Below, piece by piece: positions 1 through 6,759 of a DNA stretch of 27,023 nt (position 1 is its first letter; every line of letters begins with the position of its first letter). Source of the stretch: Embleya sp040605455 (GTDB taxonomy: Bacteria; Actinomycetota; Actinomycetes; Streptomycetales; Streptomycetaceae); contig NZ_JBEXCV010000124.1 of NCBI RefSeq assembly GCF_040605455.1, forward strand, positions 1 to 27,023, read 5' to 3'. Below the pieces are notes generated by a model. The model ran no database searches. It was not told the DNA's origin and worked only from the letters and a program-made list of their open reading frames with translations. A program made the position numbers and the translations under genes.

Positions 1-191
1 TACTGCTCGTCGGGACCCTTGGCGAGGGAGTCCAGACCGCTGGCCGCGGCGCGGTCGGCGGCGGAGACCGCCAGCGACTGCGAGCCGGGCGGGGGGGACG
101 GATCGGCGGAAGCCGACTGCGCGGTCGTGGAGACCGCCAAACCGGCGAGCACGGCCAGGACGGTCCCGGCCGTCACCGTTTTGCGATTCAT
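1..191 (-). CDS. Secreted M4-family (thermolysin-like) metallopeptidase, N-terminal fragment
   Basis: The gene runs off the left edge, so only 63 complete codons are visible, read from an ATG at 191. An AAGGAG ribosome binding site lies a few bases upstream (about 199-204). The translation has a classic Sec signal peptide: a short basic start (MNRK), a hydrophobic core of about residues 7-22, and an A-S-A cleavage motif at residues 27-29. The mature part then reads AADRAAASGLDSLAKGPDEQ, which is the beginning of the propeptide (FTP region) of Streptomyces M4 zinc metalloproteases such as griselysin-type enzymes. That family is exported and self-processed and degrades protein outside the cell. 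The catalytic HExxH domain is outside the window, so the family call rests on the leader and propeptide start only. Confidence 0.7.
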   Translation of the reverse strand, partial: MNRKTVTAGTVLAVLAGLAVSTTAQSASADPSPPPGSQSLAVSAADRAAASGLDSLAKGPDEQ

Positions 192-442
192 CGAGGCTCC
201 TTGAGTGGAAGGCAGACCTCGACCACGAATCCGGCTTCGCCATGCGGTGTCCGCAAGGAGAGCGAACCGCCGACGAGCGTGGCCGCCGGGTTCGTGCCCG
301 ATCGGCAAACGCTCACACGGTCGGCCGGTCCCGTTCAATGCGCGTTCGAGGGGTCGGCAAAATCTGTCAAACTCCGTGCTGTGCACGGAAGTTGCCTACG
401 GCGGAGAGAATCCGGACAGGGAACCGGACGACGGGGCTGCCC
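192..442. promoter_or_regulatory. Upstream region of the M4 protease: TTGACA hexamer and a short inverted repeat
   Basis: This gene-free stretch lies between the protease start and the end of the S15 hydrolase gene, both on the minus strand. On the minus strand a perfect TTGACA -35-type hexamer lies at 370-365. I see no convincing -10 hexamer 16-19 bases further on, so the promoter assignment is tentative. Immediately upstream of the hexamer is an inverted repeat with 7-base arms, TCCGTGC-TGT-GCACGGA (373-389), which could be an operator. Nothing else recognisable is present. Confidence 0.3.
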
Positions 443-481
443 GGCGCTCGGCGCGACGACCGGAGAGTCGCGCCGAACGCC
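443..481 (-). terminator. Stem-loop terminator candidate after the S15 hydrolase gene
   Basis: Arms 443-457 and 467-481 pair over 15 bases with one mismatch around a 9-base loop (458-466). The hairpin starts 20 bases beyond the stop codon of the minus-strand hydrolase gene. No T-run follows, as is common for GC-rich actinobacterial terminators. Confidence 0.55.
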
Positions 482-500
482 GCGATCGGCTATCGCATCA

Positions 501-2138
501 TCAACTCACCGGGAGTTCCAGGTAGGACGGATCCTCCTCGGAGGGGGAGATGGTGATCGTGCTGCCCGCGACGGGCGCCGACCCGTAGAAGGGGTCGAAC
601 GTGTCCAGCACCAGCATCACCCGGTGGCCGGCCGCGACGTTGTAGCCGGTGGCCTGAAGTGCGATGTCCAGGGTGACCGGTTGCCCGGCCGTACCCTCGA
701 CGTCTGTGAACGGCGCGTGCGTGATGATGTTGGCCCCGCCGTCGGTATTCACGTCGAAGAGGTGTGCGATCAGCGTGGGTGTCGGCCCGTCCGCCGTGTA
801 GGTCAGTCGCAGTCGGGGGACGCCGCGCAGCTTCATTGCGACGGGCAGCTGTACGGTGCTCCAGACGCCCGCGTGCGCGCGGTCGATCTCCTCGGTCGGG
901 TAGTCCTTGGGCAGGCCGGCCATCTCCGCGTAACCGGAGAAGATGATCTTGTTTGCGACGGTGGCCGGCGTGTCGGCGCCGGAACGGAAGACGACGTCCG
1001 TGTCGAGCCCCGGCTTGTCGGCGAGCATGCCGTCGCCGCCGTTCGAGGGGCCGGACAGGTACAGCCGTTCGGTGTGTCCGGTGACCGCACCCCACGTGGG
1101 CTGTTCCTCGACCGGGCCCTTCCACATGATCTGTGAGACCACCTCGCCCTCGGTGTCGATGCCGTTGGCGACGTCCTTGAGGTGGTGGTCGAACCACCGG
1201 TGCGCGTCCGCCCAGATCCGGTTCGGCAGCCCGATGATGCCCGGCGACTCCGGCCCCGAGTGGTCGCCGATGGACAACAGGAGGCGCTTCGGGCCGGTCA
1301 GCGCGTTGAACATCTTCAGCGTCTGGTTGGTGGGGAACAGCGTCTCGTGCCACGCGTTCGCGTACAGGATCGGCACGCCGCGGCCGTTGATCCTTCCGAC
1401 GTGGTGGTACGGCGAACGCGGCAGCGCCCAGTCCAGCGACGGTTGCACTTCCGGGTTGGTCAGGACGTCCTCGAATGCCTGCCGGGTCCGTTCGCTGAGC
1501 CGGGCCTCGGCCGCCGCGCCCAACAGCGTGGAGACCGCGGCGAGATGCCGGGTGCCGTTCTCGTAGAACGCCTCGCCCAGGTCGCCCCACGTGCTCAATG
1601 CCACCACCGCGTCCACCCGAATGTCCTCGGCGGCGACCAGTTGGCTGATGCCGGAGCCGTAGGAATCGCCGAGGAAGCCGACGCCGCTGATCTCGCCCCG
1701 GGCCTGGGCCTCCACGAAGTTGATCGCTGCGGTGCCGTCCTCGATGTCCTCGGGCCCGGCCACCTCGACCTCGCCTTGGGAGGCACCGAACCCCCGTGCG
1801 GTGTAGGCCAGTACGTGGTAGCCCTTGAGTGCGAACAGGGTCGCCTGCACCGCGTAGACGACCCAGCCCAGGTTCACCCACGGCGACGGCATCACGATCA
1901 ACGGCCGGGGTCGGTCGTCCCGGTGCAGCCAGAGCCCGCCGTCCAGCCCCACGCCCCCGGCGCCGGGTACGGTCACCTTGCTGAAGTCGGCCTGGGCCCG
2001 GGCTTCCCGGACCTCGGCCACCCGGGACGGTGCGAGTCGCCCGGTGTTTCCGGTCTCCAGTGCTTCGACGACCTGTGTCAAGGTCGCCTCGTCCAGTTCG
2101 GGGTAGAGGCTGGTCGGCTGCGGTTCCTGTGAACTCAC
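501..2138 (-). CDS. S15/CocE-NonD family alpha/beta-hydrolase (X-Pro dipeptidyl-peptidase-like)
   Basis: This 545-residue protein has the layout of the S15/CocE family: an alpha/beta-hydrolase domain (about 60-365) followed by a C-terminal jelly-roll domain (about 370-545). The nucleophile elbow GDSYGSG puts the serine at residue 159, and the catalytic histidine is H293 in IGDHSG. At the expected acid position the sequence is NAWHETLFPTNQ, offering Glu265 where I expect Asp; I cannot confirm which residue acts. Family members cut Xaa-Pro peptides, or act as esterases or amidases (cocaine esterase, cephalosporin acylases), so the substrate is open. There is no signal peptide, so it is cytoplasmic. 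I chose GTG at 2138 because GGGAGG sits 6-7 bases upstream; an in-frame GTG at 2183 has no such site and would add 15 residues. The start overlaps the stop of the racemase remnant (GTGA). Confidence 0.82.
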   Translation of the reverse strand: MSSQEPQPTSLYPELDEATLTQVVEALETGNTGRLAPSRVAEVREARAQADFSKVTVPGAGGVGLDGGLWLHRDDRPRPLIVMPSPWVNLGWVVYAVQATLFALKGYHVLAYTARGFGASQGEVEVAGPEDIEDGTAAINFVEAQARGEISGVGFLGDSYGSGISQLVAAEDIRVDAVVALSTWGDLGEAFYENGTRHLAAVSTLLGAAAEARLSERTRQAFEDVLTNPEVQPSLDWALPRSPYHHVGRINGRGVPILYANAWHETLFPTNQTLKMFNALTGPKRLLLSIGDHSGPESPGIIGLPNRIWADAHRWFDHHLKDVANGIDTEGEVVSQIMWKGPVEEQPTWGAVTGHTERLYLSGPSNGGDGMLADKPGLDTDVVFRSGADTPATVANKIIFSGYAEMAGLPKDYPTEEIDRAHAGVWSTVQLPVAMKLRGVPRLRLTYTADGPTPTLIAHLFDVNTDGGANIITHAPFTDVEGTAGQPVTLDIALQATGYNVAAGHRVMLVLDTFDPFYGSAPVAGSTITISPSEEDPSYLELPVS

Positions 2139-2488
2139 GTCGGTCCCTCCCACTTCGTCGGATCGCGCGAACGATGCCGACACCGCCCCGGTGATAGCGG
2201 TAGGTGTCGACTGATGAACACAGTGTCATTACGCGACTCGTCGTGTTGGGAAAATGGGAGGAAAGTCGCAAGTGGGAAACAGCCATTCCGGTGCCCCGGC
2301 CCCTCGGCCGCTCGGTTCGGCAGTGCCGCCGGTCCCAGCAGGTGGGTGAGCGCGATGTCGACGAGTGCGGCGGTGGAGTCGATCACGGGCAGGACGGTGC
2401 CCGCCTCGCCCGGCACCTCGCGGCGGATGCCCAACGGGCCCATCCCGCCCAGGACGCCCAGTCGGGCGGGCGGCCCCGCGCCGCTCAT
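2135..2488 (-). pseudogene. Asp/Glu racemase-family remnant with its catalytic centre deleted
   Basis: An uninterrupted 117-codon frame starts at an ATG that overlaps the stop of the P1 peptidase gene (ATGA, 2485-2488) and ends by overlapping the start of the S15 gene (GTGA). Its first 20 residues contain RLGVLGGMGPLG, the nucleotide-free N-terminal signature of aspartate/glutamate racemase-family proteins. About 13 residues later comes LPVIDSTAALVDIALTHLL, which resembles the last helix of the same family (the D-[AS]-T-x-A-L segment). The roughly 180 residues normally in between, including both catalytic cysteine motifs (CNT and GCTE), are absent. The tail after about residue 55 is unlike the family and is read from an AT-richer stretch (about 2212-2290) that looks like an upstream region of the S15 gene. 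The best reading is an in-frame internal deletion of a racemase plus loss of its original stop. A novel small protein is less likely. Confidence 0.6.
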
Positions 2489-3528
2489 CCGAGGGCGCGG
2501 CGGACAGCCGCGTGCGGCAGCGCGTACGCCCGGTGCCCGGCCGGGGCGTGGACCGTCTCGGCGGCCAACAGGGCGTCCAGGACCGCCTCCTCGACGGCGT
2601 CCATGGTCGCCGCGAACACCGTGTCGAGCAGCGTCGAGGGCAGCGGCTCCACCGCACCCGGCGGTGCGGTGGAAAGGGCCACCCCGTAGTCGCCGCTGCC
2701 GTGTGCGAACGCCGCGCCGACCCGAGCAAGGGCGAACACGCCGCGGCCGGCGATCCGGGTCAACTCGCGGGTGGAGCAGGGCAGATCGGTGGCGACCACA
2801 ACCACGCACGACCCCTGCTCGCCCACCGGCCCGGCGGTCGGCAGACCCAGCGAGACGGGCCGCATCAGTTGGCCGCCCAAGCGCAGGTCGCCGGACATGT
2901 TGGCCTGGACCAGGACGCCCACGGTCGCCTCGCCGGTGTCCGTCGGCACCCGGCGCGACGCGGTGCCGATGCCCGCCTTGTAGCCCAGTGCGCAGGCACC
3001 GGTGCCCCCGCCCACGTTGCCTTGCGGCACCGGTCCGGTGGAGGCGGTGTCGAGCGCGGCGTGTACGTGCGCCGCCGTCAGCGGTCGTGGTCGGGCCCGG
3101 GACAACCACGTGTCGTTGATCTCGCCGACCACCGGGTTGACCGAGGTCGGCGGCGGGTCGGCGCGCTCCGGCAGCCAGGTCAGCAGGGCGTCCGCGGCAC
3201 TGAAGGTGGACAGCGTGGAGGTCAGCAGCAACGGGGTCTCCAGTTCGCCGAGTTCGACCAGTCGGGTGGCTCCGACGAACTTTCCGTAGCCGTTGCCGAC
3301 GAACAGCCCCGCGCGCAGCGGGCCGTGCGTATGCAGCGCGTCGGGCACGATCGCGGTCACCCCCGAGTACAGCCCCGCCTCGGGGTCGCACAGCGTGGTG
3401 TGGCCCACGCGTACGTCCGGTACGTCGGTGATCGCGTTCCATGCCCCGGGATTCCATCGGCCCAGTGCGTGGCCGAAGTCGCGGATCCGCGGGCGGGGCC
3501 CCGGTCGGTCGGTCGCGAGCGCGGTCAT
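2485..3528 (-). CDS. P1-family peptidase (DmpA/BapA-like aminopeptidase, Ntn-hydrolase)
   Basis: This 347-residue protein belongs to the DmpA (L-aminopeptidase D-amidase/D-esterase) and BapA (beta-peptidyl aminopeptidase) family. These enzymes are made as one chain, cut themselves in two, and use the new N-terminal serine as nucleophile. The self-cleavage site is visible as Gly239-Ser240 in EQGSCVVVVATD, matching the GS(I/V)-VVVATD segment of the family. Other hallmarks are the N-terminal NAITDVPDVRVGH (31-43), the GNVGGGTGACALGYKAGIG stretch (170-188) and FAHGSGDYGVALST in the beta subunit. Length and motifs are complete. Members release N-terminal residues from peptides, including ones with D- or beta-amino acids that ordinary peptidases leave. 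The ATG at 3528 has GGAG 7 bases upstream. The gene heads a minus-strand group with the racemase remnant and the S15 hydrolase. Confidence 0.9.
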   Translation of the reverse strand: MTALATDRPGPRPRIRDFGHALGRWNPGAWNAITDVPDVRVGHTTLCDPEAGLYSGVTAIVPDALHTHGPLRAGLFVGNGYGKFVGATRLVELGELETPLLLTSTLSTFSAADALLTWLPERADPPPTSVNPVVGEINDTWLSRARPRPLTAAHVHAALDTASTGPVPQGNVGGGTGACALGYKAGIGTASRRVPTDTGEATVGVLVQANMSGDLRLGGQLMRPVSLGLPTAGPVGEQGSCVVVVATDLPCSTRELTRIAGRGVFALARVGAAFAHGSGDYGVALSTAPPGAVEPLPSTLLDTVFAATMDAVEEAVLDALLAAETVHAPAGHRAYALPHAAVRRALG

Positions 3529-3852
3529 GGTCGGGCTCCAGGGTTCGGTTCCGCCGGCATTCGCATGGCGTCACTCTCCGCCGCGTCCGCACCGGGTCGC
3601 ACCGTCGCCGCCGACGAAAGATCGGGCCCGACTCCGTGGCCGCAGCCAAGCCCGTCCGCCCCGCGCGCGGGAGTCACGGGATCCGTGCGTGCGGCAGAGC
3701 CGGGCACGGCGGCCCCGCGTGTGGGAGCCGCGACCGTGGCCGACCCCGAGTCCCGCCCTGCCTCGTGTGTGGCGCCCCGGAGTCCGCGCGCTCTATAGGC
3801 TGACCACCCACTGGCGCCGGAGAGCGGCACCGACACGGTTGAGGGTGCACGG
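3529..3852. promoter_or_regulatory. Divergent intergenic region between the P1 peptidase and the spermidine-synthase-like gene
   Basis: This stretch of about 320 bases separates two divergent genes, so it should hold both promoters. On the plus strand a TATAGG hexamer (3794-3799) about 55 bases before the start codon is the best -10 candidate, but no good -35 is 16-18 bases upstream. Two small palindromes are present: CCCGCGCGCGGG (3660-3671) and CACGG-GAT-CCGTG (3675-3687). These may be operators or just GC-rich chance. No convincing gene is seen. Confidence 0.3.
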
Positions 3853-4584
3853 ATGAGCGCGCGTTTCGAGGAACTCGACTGGCGGCCGACGCCGATGGGC
3901 GAGATCAGTCTGCGCCGCAGGCGGGACCCGGCCACGGGCGAGGACGTGTACGAGGTCAAGCTCGGCGACGAGTTCCTGATGTCCAGCCTGTTCACCGCGG
4001 GCGAGATCGCGCTCACCCGACTCGGCCTGGCCGCGCTGCCCGGTGCACGACTCGACGTCGTGGTGGGCGGGCTCGGGCTCGGATACACCGCCAGGGCGGC
4101 GCTGGACGACCCGCGCGTGCACAGCCTGATCGTGGTCGACGCGCTCGGCGAGGTGATCGACTGGCATCGGCGCGGCCTGGTGCCGCTGGGCGCCGGGCTG
4201 GCGGGCGACCCTCGCTGTCGGCTGGTCCAAGGCGACTTCTTCGCGCTTGCGGCCGATCCACAGGGGTGGGACCCGCAGGCGCCGGGTCGGCGATTCCACG
4301 CCATCCTGCTGGACGTCGACCACTCGCCGAGGCACGTGTTGCACCCCGGCCACGCCGCGCTCTACCGGCCCGCCGGCTTGCGCGCACTGGCCGATCGGCT
4401 GCACCCGGACGGCGTCTTCGCACTGTGGTCGAACGACCCGCCGGACGCGGAGTTCGGCGCGGCGCTCGCCGAGGTGTTCGCGGACACGGCCGCGCACGTG
4501 GTCGACTTCGACAACCCACTCCAGGGCGGTACGGCGACCAACACCGTGTACGTGGCCCGCAAACCGGGAGACCCCGCGCCCTGA
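3853..4584 (+). CDS. Spermidine-synthase-like SAM-binding-fold protein
   Basis: This 243-residue protein has the Rossmann fold shared by aminopropyltransferases and class I methyltransferases. The glycine-rich motif DVVVGGLGLGYTA is at 68-80, an acidic residue ends strand 2 in VVDALGEVI (96-102), QGDFF is at 126-130, and strand 4 reads AILLDVDHSP (150-159). This order, particularly the D-V-D-H segment where polyamine synthases have their catalytic Asp, is what is routinely annotated as spermidine synthase in actinomycetes. The small N-terminal beta-domain of true SpeE is reduced, so the substrate is uncertain and a methyltransferase role cannot be excluded. The ATG at 3853 follows GAGGG at a suitable distance. 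The gene is monocistronic, divergent from the P1 peptidase and convergent with the hydrolase gene downstream, from which a strong hairpin separates it. Confidence 0.72.
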   Translation: MSARFEELDWRPTPMGEISLRRRRDPATGEDVYEVKLGDEFLMSSLFTAGEIALTRLGLAALPGARLDVVVGGLGLGYTARAALDDPRVHSLIVVDALGEVIDWHRRGLVPLGAGLAGDPRCRLVQGDFFALAADPQGWDPQAPGRRFHAILLDVDHSPRHVLHPGHAALYRPAGLRALADRLHPDGVFALWSNDPPDAEFGAALAEVFADTAAHVVDFDNPLQGGTATNTVYVARKPGDPAP

Positions 4585-4624
4585 CCCGGCGGGACGGCAG
4601 GCCGGGTCGGGACGCGGGGGCCGG

Positions 4625-4654
4625 GCGTGTTCCCGAACCCCCTCCGGAACACGC
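4625..4654. terminator. Minor stem-loop in the convergent intergenic region
   Basis: Arms GCGTGTTCC (4625-4633) and GGAACACGC (4646-4654) pair perfectly over 9 bases around a 12-base loop. It lies just before the larger hairpin and probably contributes to termination of the plus-strand gene. Confidence 0.4.
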
Positions 4655-4660
4655 GCTGAT

Positions 4661-4699
4661 GCCGTACCCGGCGACAGGGCACGGGTCGCCGGGTACGGC
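4661..4699. terminator. Strong bidirectional terminator hairpin
   Basis: A perfect 15-base-pair stem (4661-4675 with 4685-4699) closes a 9-base loop. It sits between two convergent genes, 76 bases after the plus-strand stop and 6 bases after the minus-strand stop, so it can terminate both. No T-run is seen on either side. Confidence 0.7.
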
Positions 4700-4705
4700 A
4701 CCGGG

Positions 4706-5608
4706 TCAGGCGCGCAGGTGGTCTATCGCGGCGCGCGCGGCCAGGCCGATCGCGGCGTCGGCGCGCGGGAGGCGGAAGCCCATCGACTCCGAGCGCAGGA
4801 ACACCCCGACGGCGTAGCGCTTGCCGTCCGGGTATTCCACGACGCCGGCCTCGTTGCGCACGCCCCACAGGGTGCCGGTCTTGCCGGAGACCCGGATCTC
4901 GTCCCCGAACGTGGAGGAGAGCCGGTGCGGCCAGATCTGCCGGCCCATGATCTCGCGCACCTCGGCGCACGCCTCGGCGGGACCGGCCTCGTCGCGCCAG
5001 ATGGCGGCGAGCAGCTTGGTGATCTCGCGCGGGGTGGTCGAGGCGGTGTGCTCGGGATCGCGGACCGCCAGCGTGCGGAGCCGGTCGGGAGTGACCTGTG
5101 CGAGCTGCGCATCGGCGTCGTCGGCGTTCCGGTCGATGTTCAGATCGCCCATCACGCTCGCGAACAGTTCCTTGCACCCGGTGACCGAGGTGCCGTGGCA
5201 GCCCAACTCGTCCAGCGTCGCCCGCACGTTCTCGCGGCCGACCAGACCGAGCACCAGGTCGGTGGCCGCGTTGTCACTCATCGTCATCATCATGTAGGCG
5301 AGGTCGCGCGCGCTCATCTCGACGTCGTGCATGCAGCCGTCCGTGCCGATGCCGTCGCCTGCCTTGTCGGCATCGGCGACCACGTGCCGCCCGGCCCGGT
5401 CCAGCCGGCCCGCGGCGGCCTGGCGGGCGTACTCCAGGGCGATCGGAATCTTGAAGACCGAGGCCAGCACGACCGGGGCGTCGGCGCGGTAGTCGACCTC
5501 GTCGTCGCCATCGAGGTCGCGTACGTGCAGGTAGCCGTCCACCTCGGCCGCGTCGAAGATGTCCCGGATGGTCTTGGCCAGCTCGATCGGCTCTTGGTCG
5601 GTGCTCAT
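4706..5608 (-). CDS. Cytoplasmic class A beta-lactamase-fold serine hydrolase
   Basis: This 300-residue protein carries all three penicillin-recognition motifs of the class A superfamily: SxxK at S50-K53 (ASVFKIPI), SDN at 111-113 and KTG at 243-245 (VSGKTGT). The catalytic serine and lysine are therefore intact. There is no signal peptide or membrane segment; the chain starts MSTDQEPIEL and enters the fold within 40 residues. A periplasm-type antibiotic resistance enzyme is therefore unlikely. A cytoplasmic peptidase or amidase acting on imported D-residue peptides fits the neighbourhood better, but that is inference. I could not place a clear counterpart of the class A Glu166. GGAG lies 5 bases before the ATG. 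The DppA-like gene ends 49 bases upstream on the same strand, so the two are probably co-transcribed. Confidence 0.8.
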   Translation of the reverse strand: MSTDQEPIELAKTIRDIFDAAEVDGYLHVRDLDGDDEVDYRADAPVVLASVFKIPIALEYARQAAAGRLDRAGRHVVADADKAGDGIGTDGCMHDVEMSARDLAYMMMTMSDNAATDLVLGLVGRENVRATLDELGCHGTSVTGCKELFASVMGDLNIDRNADDADAQLAQVTPDRLRTLAVRDPEHTASTTPREITKLLAAIWRDEAGPAEACAEVREIMGRQIWPHRLSSTFGDEIRVSGKTGTLWGVRNEAGVVEYPDGKRYAVGVFLRSESMGFRLPRADAAIGLAARAAIDHLRA

Positions 5609-5657
5609 GTGCGCTCCGTGAATCGTCGGGTGGGTCCGTGGGGCCCGGTGCTGATGC

Positions 5658-6503
5658 TCAGCGCTTGCCCGTGTTCGGCAGGTGGTTGGCGGCGGCGTGG
5701 GCGGCCACCGAGTACCAGATGTTGATCAGGTCCATCAGCGTGTTGGGATCCGCCGCCGTGCACCGCACCGTCAACAGGTCCAGGCGTTCCGCACCGGGCA
5801 CCGAGCCTGCGAACTCGGCGGCCAGGGGGAGTTGGAAACCCACCTCCAGGACCAGTTCCTCGGGCATCGGCAATGCGTGCAGCGAGGTCGCGTTCTTGAC
5901 CGCCAGCGCGGCCTTCTCCCGGATCAGGTCCCGGGCCAGGGACGGGTGCATGGTGTCGGCCGCGGCCCACCCCTCGGCGGACTTGACCTGCGCGGTGACC
6001 ACACCGGGGAACGCCTCCTCGGCCACCGAGCACACGTGGTTGTCGCCGGTGACCAGCCCGATCGGCACCCTGTGCTGCGCCGCGAGCAGCGCGATGACCT
6101 CGGCCTCGGTGACGTGCCGGCCGTTCAGTTCGACCGAGGTGAAGTTGCCGGAGAAGGTGTGCGAGAGCACGCCCGGCTTGCCGGCCGCCGCGTGGTAGCC
6201 GACGAACAGGGCCACCGCGTGCTGCGGGCCCAGGCCGTGGGCCATGCACTGGGCCTTGGGCGAGCCGAGGATCATCCGGGCCCGGGGATCGAGGTCCTCA
6301 GCGATCAGGTTGTCCATCGTGCCGTGGCTGTCGTTGATCAGTACGCGCTCCGCGCCCGCCGCGAAGGCGCCCTCGATCGCGGCGTTCGCCTCGCCGGTCA
6401 TCAGGTGCTGGGCCCGGGGGTAGCCGGTGCCGCCGCGCCAGATCTGGTCCAGCGTGGCGATGCCCGCCACACCTTCCATGTCGATCGAGATGTACACGTC
6501 CAT
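5658..6503 (-). CDS. dppA: M55-family D-aminopeptidase (DppA-like)
   Basis: This 281-residue protein is a close structural match to Bacillus subtilis DppA, a zinc D-aminopeptidase that forms a decamer and releases D-Ala and other D-residues from peptide N-termini. All the key residues fall at the DppA positions: Asp8 and Glu10 in SIDMEG, His60 in NDSHG, His104 in VGYH, His115 in SHTF and Glu133 in VTEAE. The length also equals the usual 270-285 residues. There is no signal peptide, so it is cytoplasmic, as in Bacillus, where dppA leads the dipeptide transporter operon. Here it is divergent from such an operon rather than first in it. The ATG at 6503 has GGGAG about 6 bases upstream. The serine hydrolase gene follows 49 bases downstream. 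Confidence 0.93.
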   Translation of the reverse strand: MDVYISIDMEGVAGIATLDQIWRGGTGYPRAQHLMTGEANAAIEGAFAAGAERVLINDSHGTMDNLIAEDLDPRARMILGSPKAQCMAHGLGPQHAVALFVGYHAAAGKPGVLSHTFSGNFTSVELNGRHVTEAEVIALLAAQHRVPIGLVTGDNHVCSVAEEAFPGVVTAQVKSAEGWAAADTMHPSLARDLIREKAALAVKNATSLHALPMPEELVLEVGFQLPLAAEFAGSVPGAERLDLLTVRCTAADPNTLMDLINIWYSVAAHAAANHLPNTGKR

Positions 6504-6759
6504 CGGTCACTCCCGCTTCCTCGCGTTGCCGGTGGTCGGCCCGAATCGCGCGAGTCCTGAAGGAACCGGGGCGGTCGGTGAGCGGACCGTCAGCGGCCTC
6601 TGCCGAGGATCGCGGGAAGCGGTACTGCTCGGCGTCGGTGATTCGGACAGGTTCGGCGGCGGTTCTTCGTCCACGACGACGATTCGAGGTTTTCGGGGGC
6701 TGCCTACCGTGATCGTCCTCTGCGGCACTCGCCGCCGCCTTCCGAGGAGGTATCCCACG
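6504..6759. promoter_or_regulatory. Divergent promoter region between dppA-like gene and the peptide-transport operon
   Basis: These 256 bases must carry the promoters of both divergent transcripts and are the natural target for the PucR-type regulator encoded at the operon end. A TACCGT hexamer (6705-6710), about 50 bases before the operon start, is a possible -10 with only a poor -35. The AGGAGG at 6745-6750 is the ribosome binding site of the first operon gene. I could not identify a clear operator. Confidence 0.35.

Noticed and set aside
4706..5608. A secreted beta-lactamase conferring antibiotic resistance
   Set aside because: All three motifs are there, but there is no signal peptide and the gene is paired with a cytoplasmic D-aminopeptidase.
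6427..6759. N-terminal extension of the class C-type hydrolase by 111 residues
   Set aside because: It would overlap the dppA-like gene start and cross the divergent promoter region, has no ribosome site, and the ATG at 6760 has AGGAGG in front.
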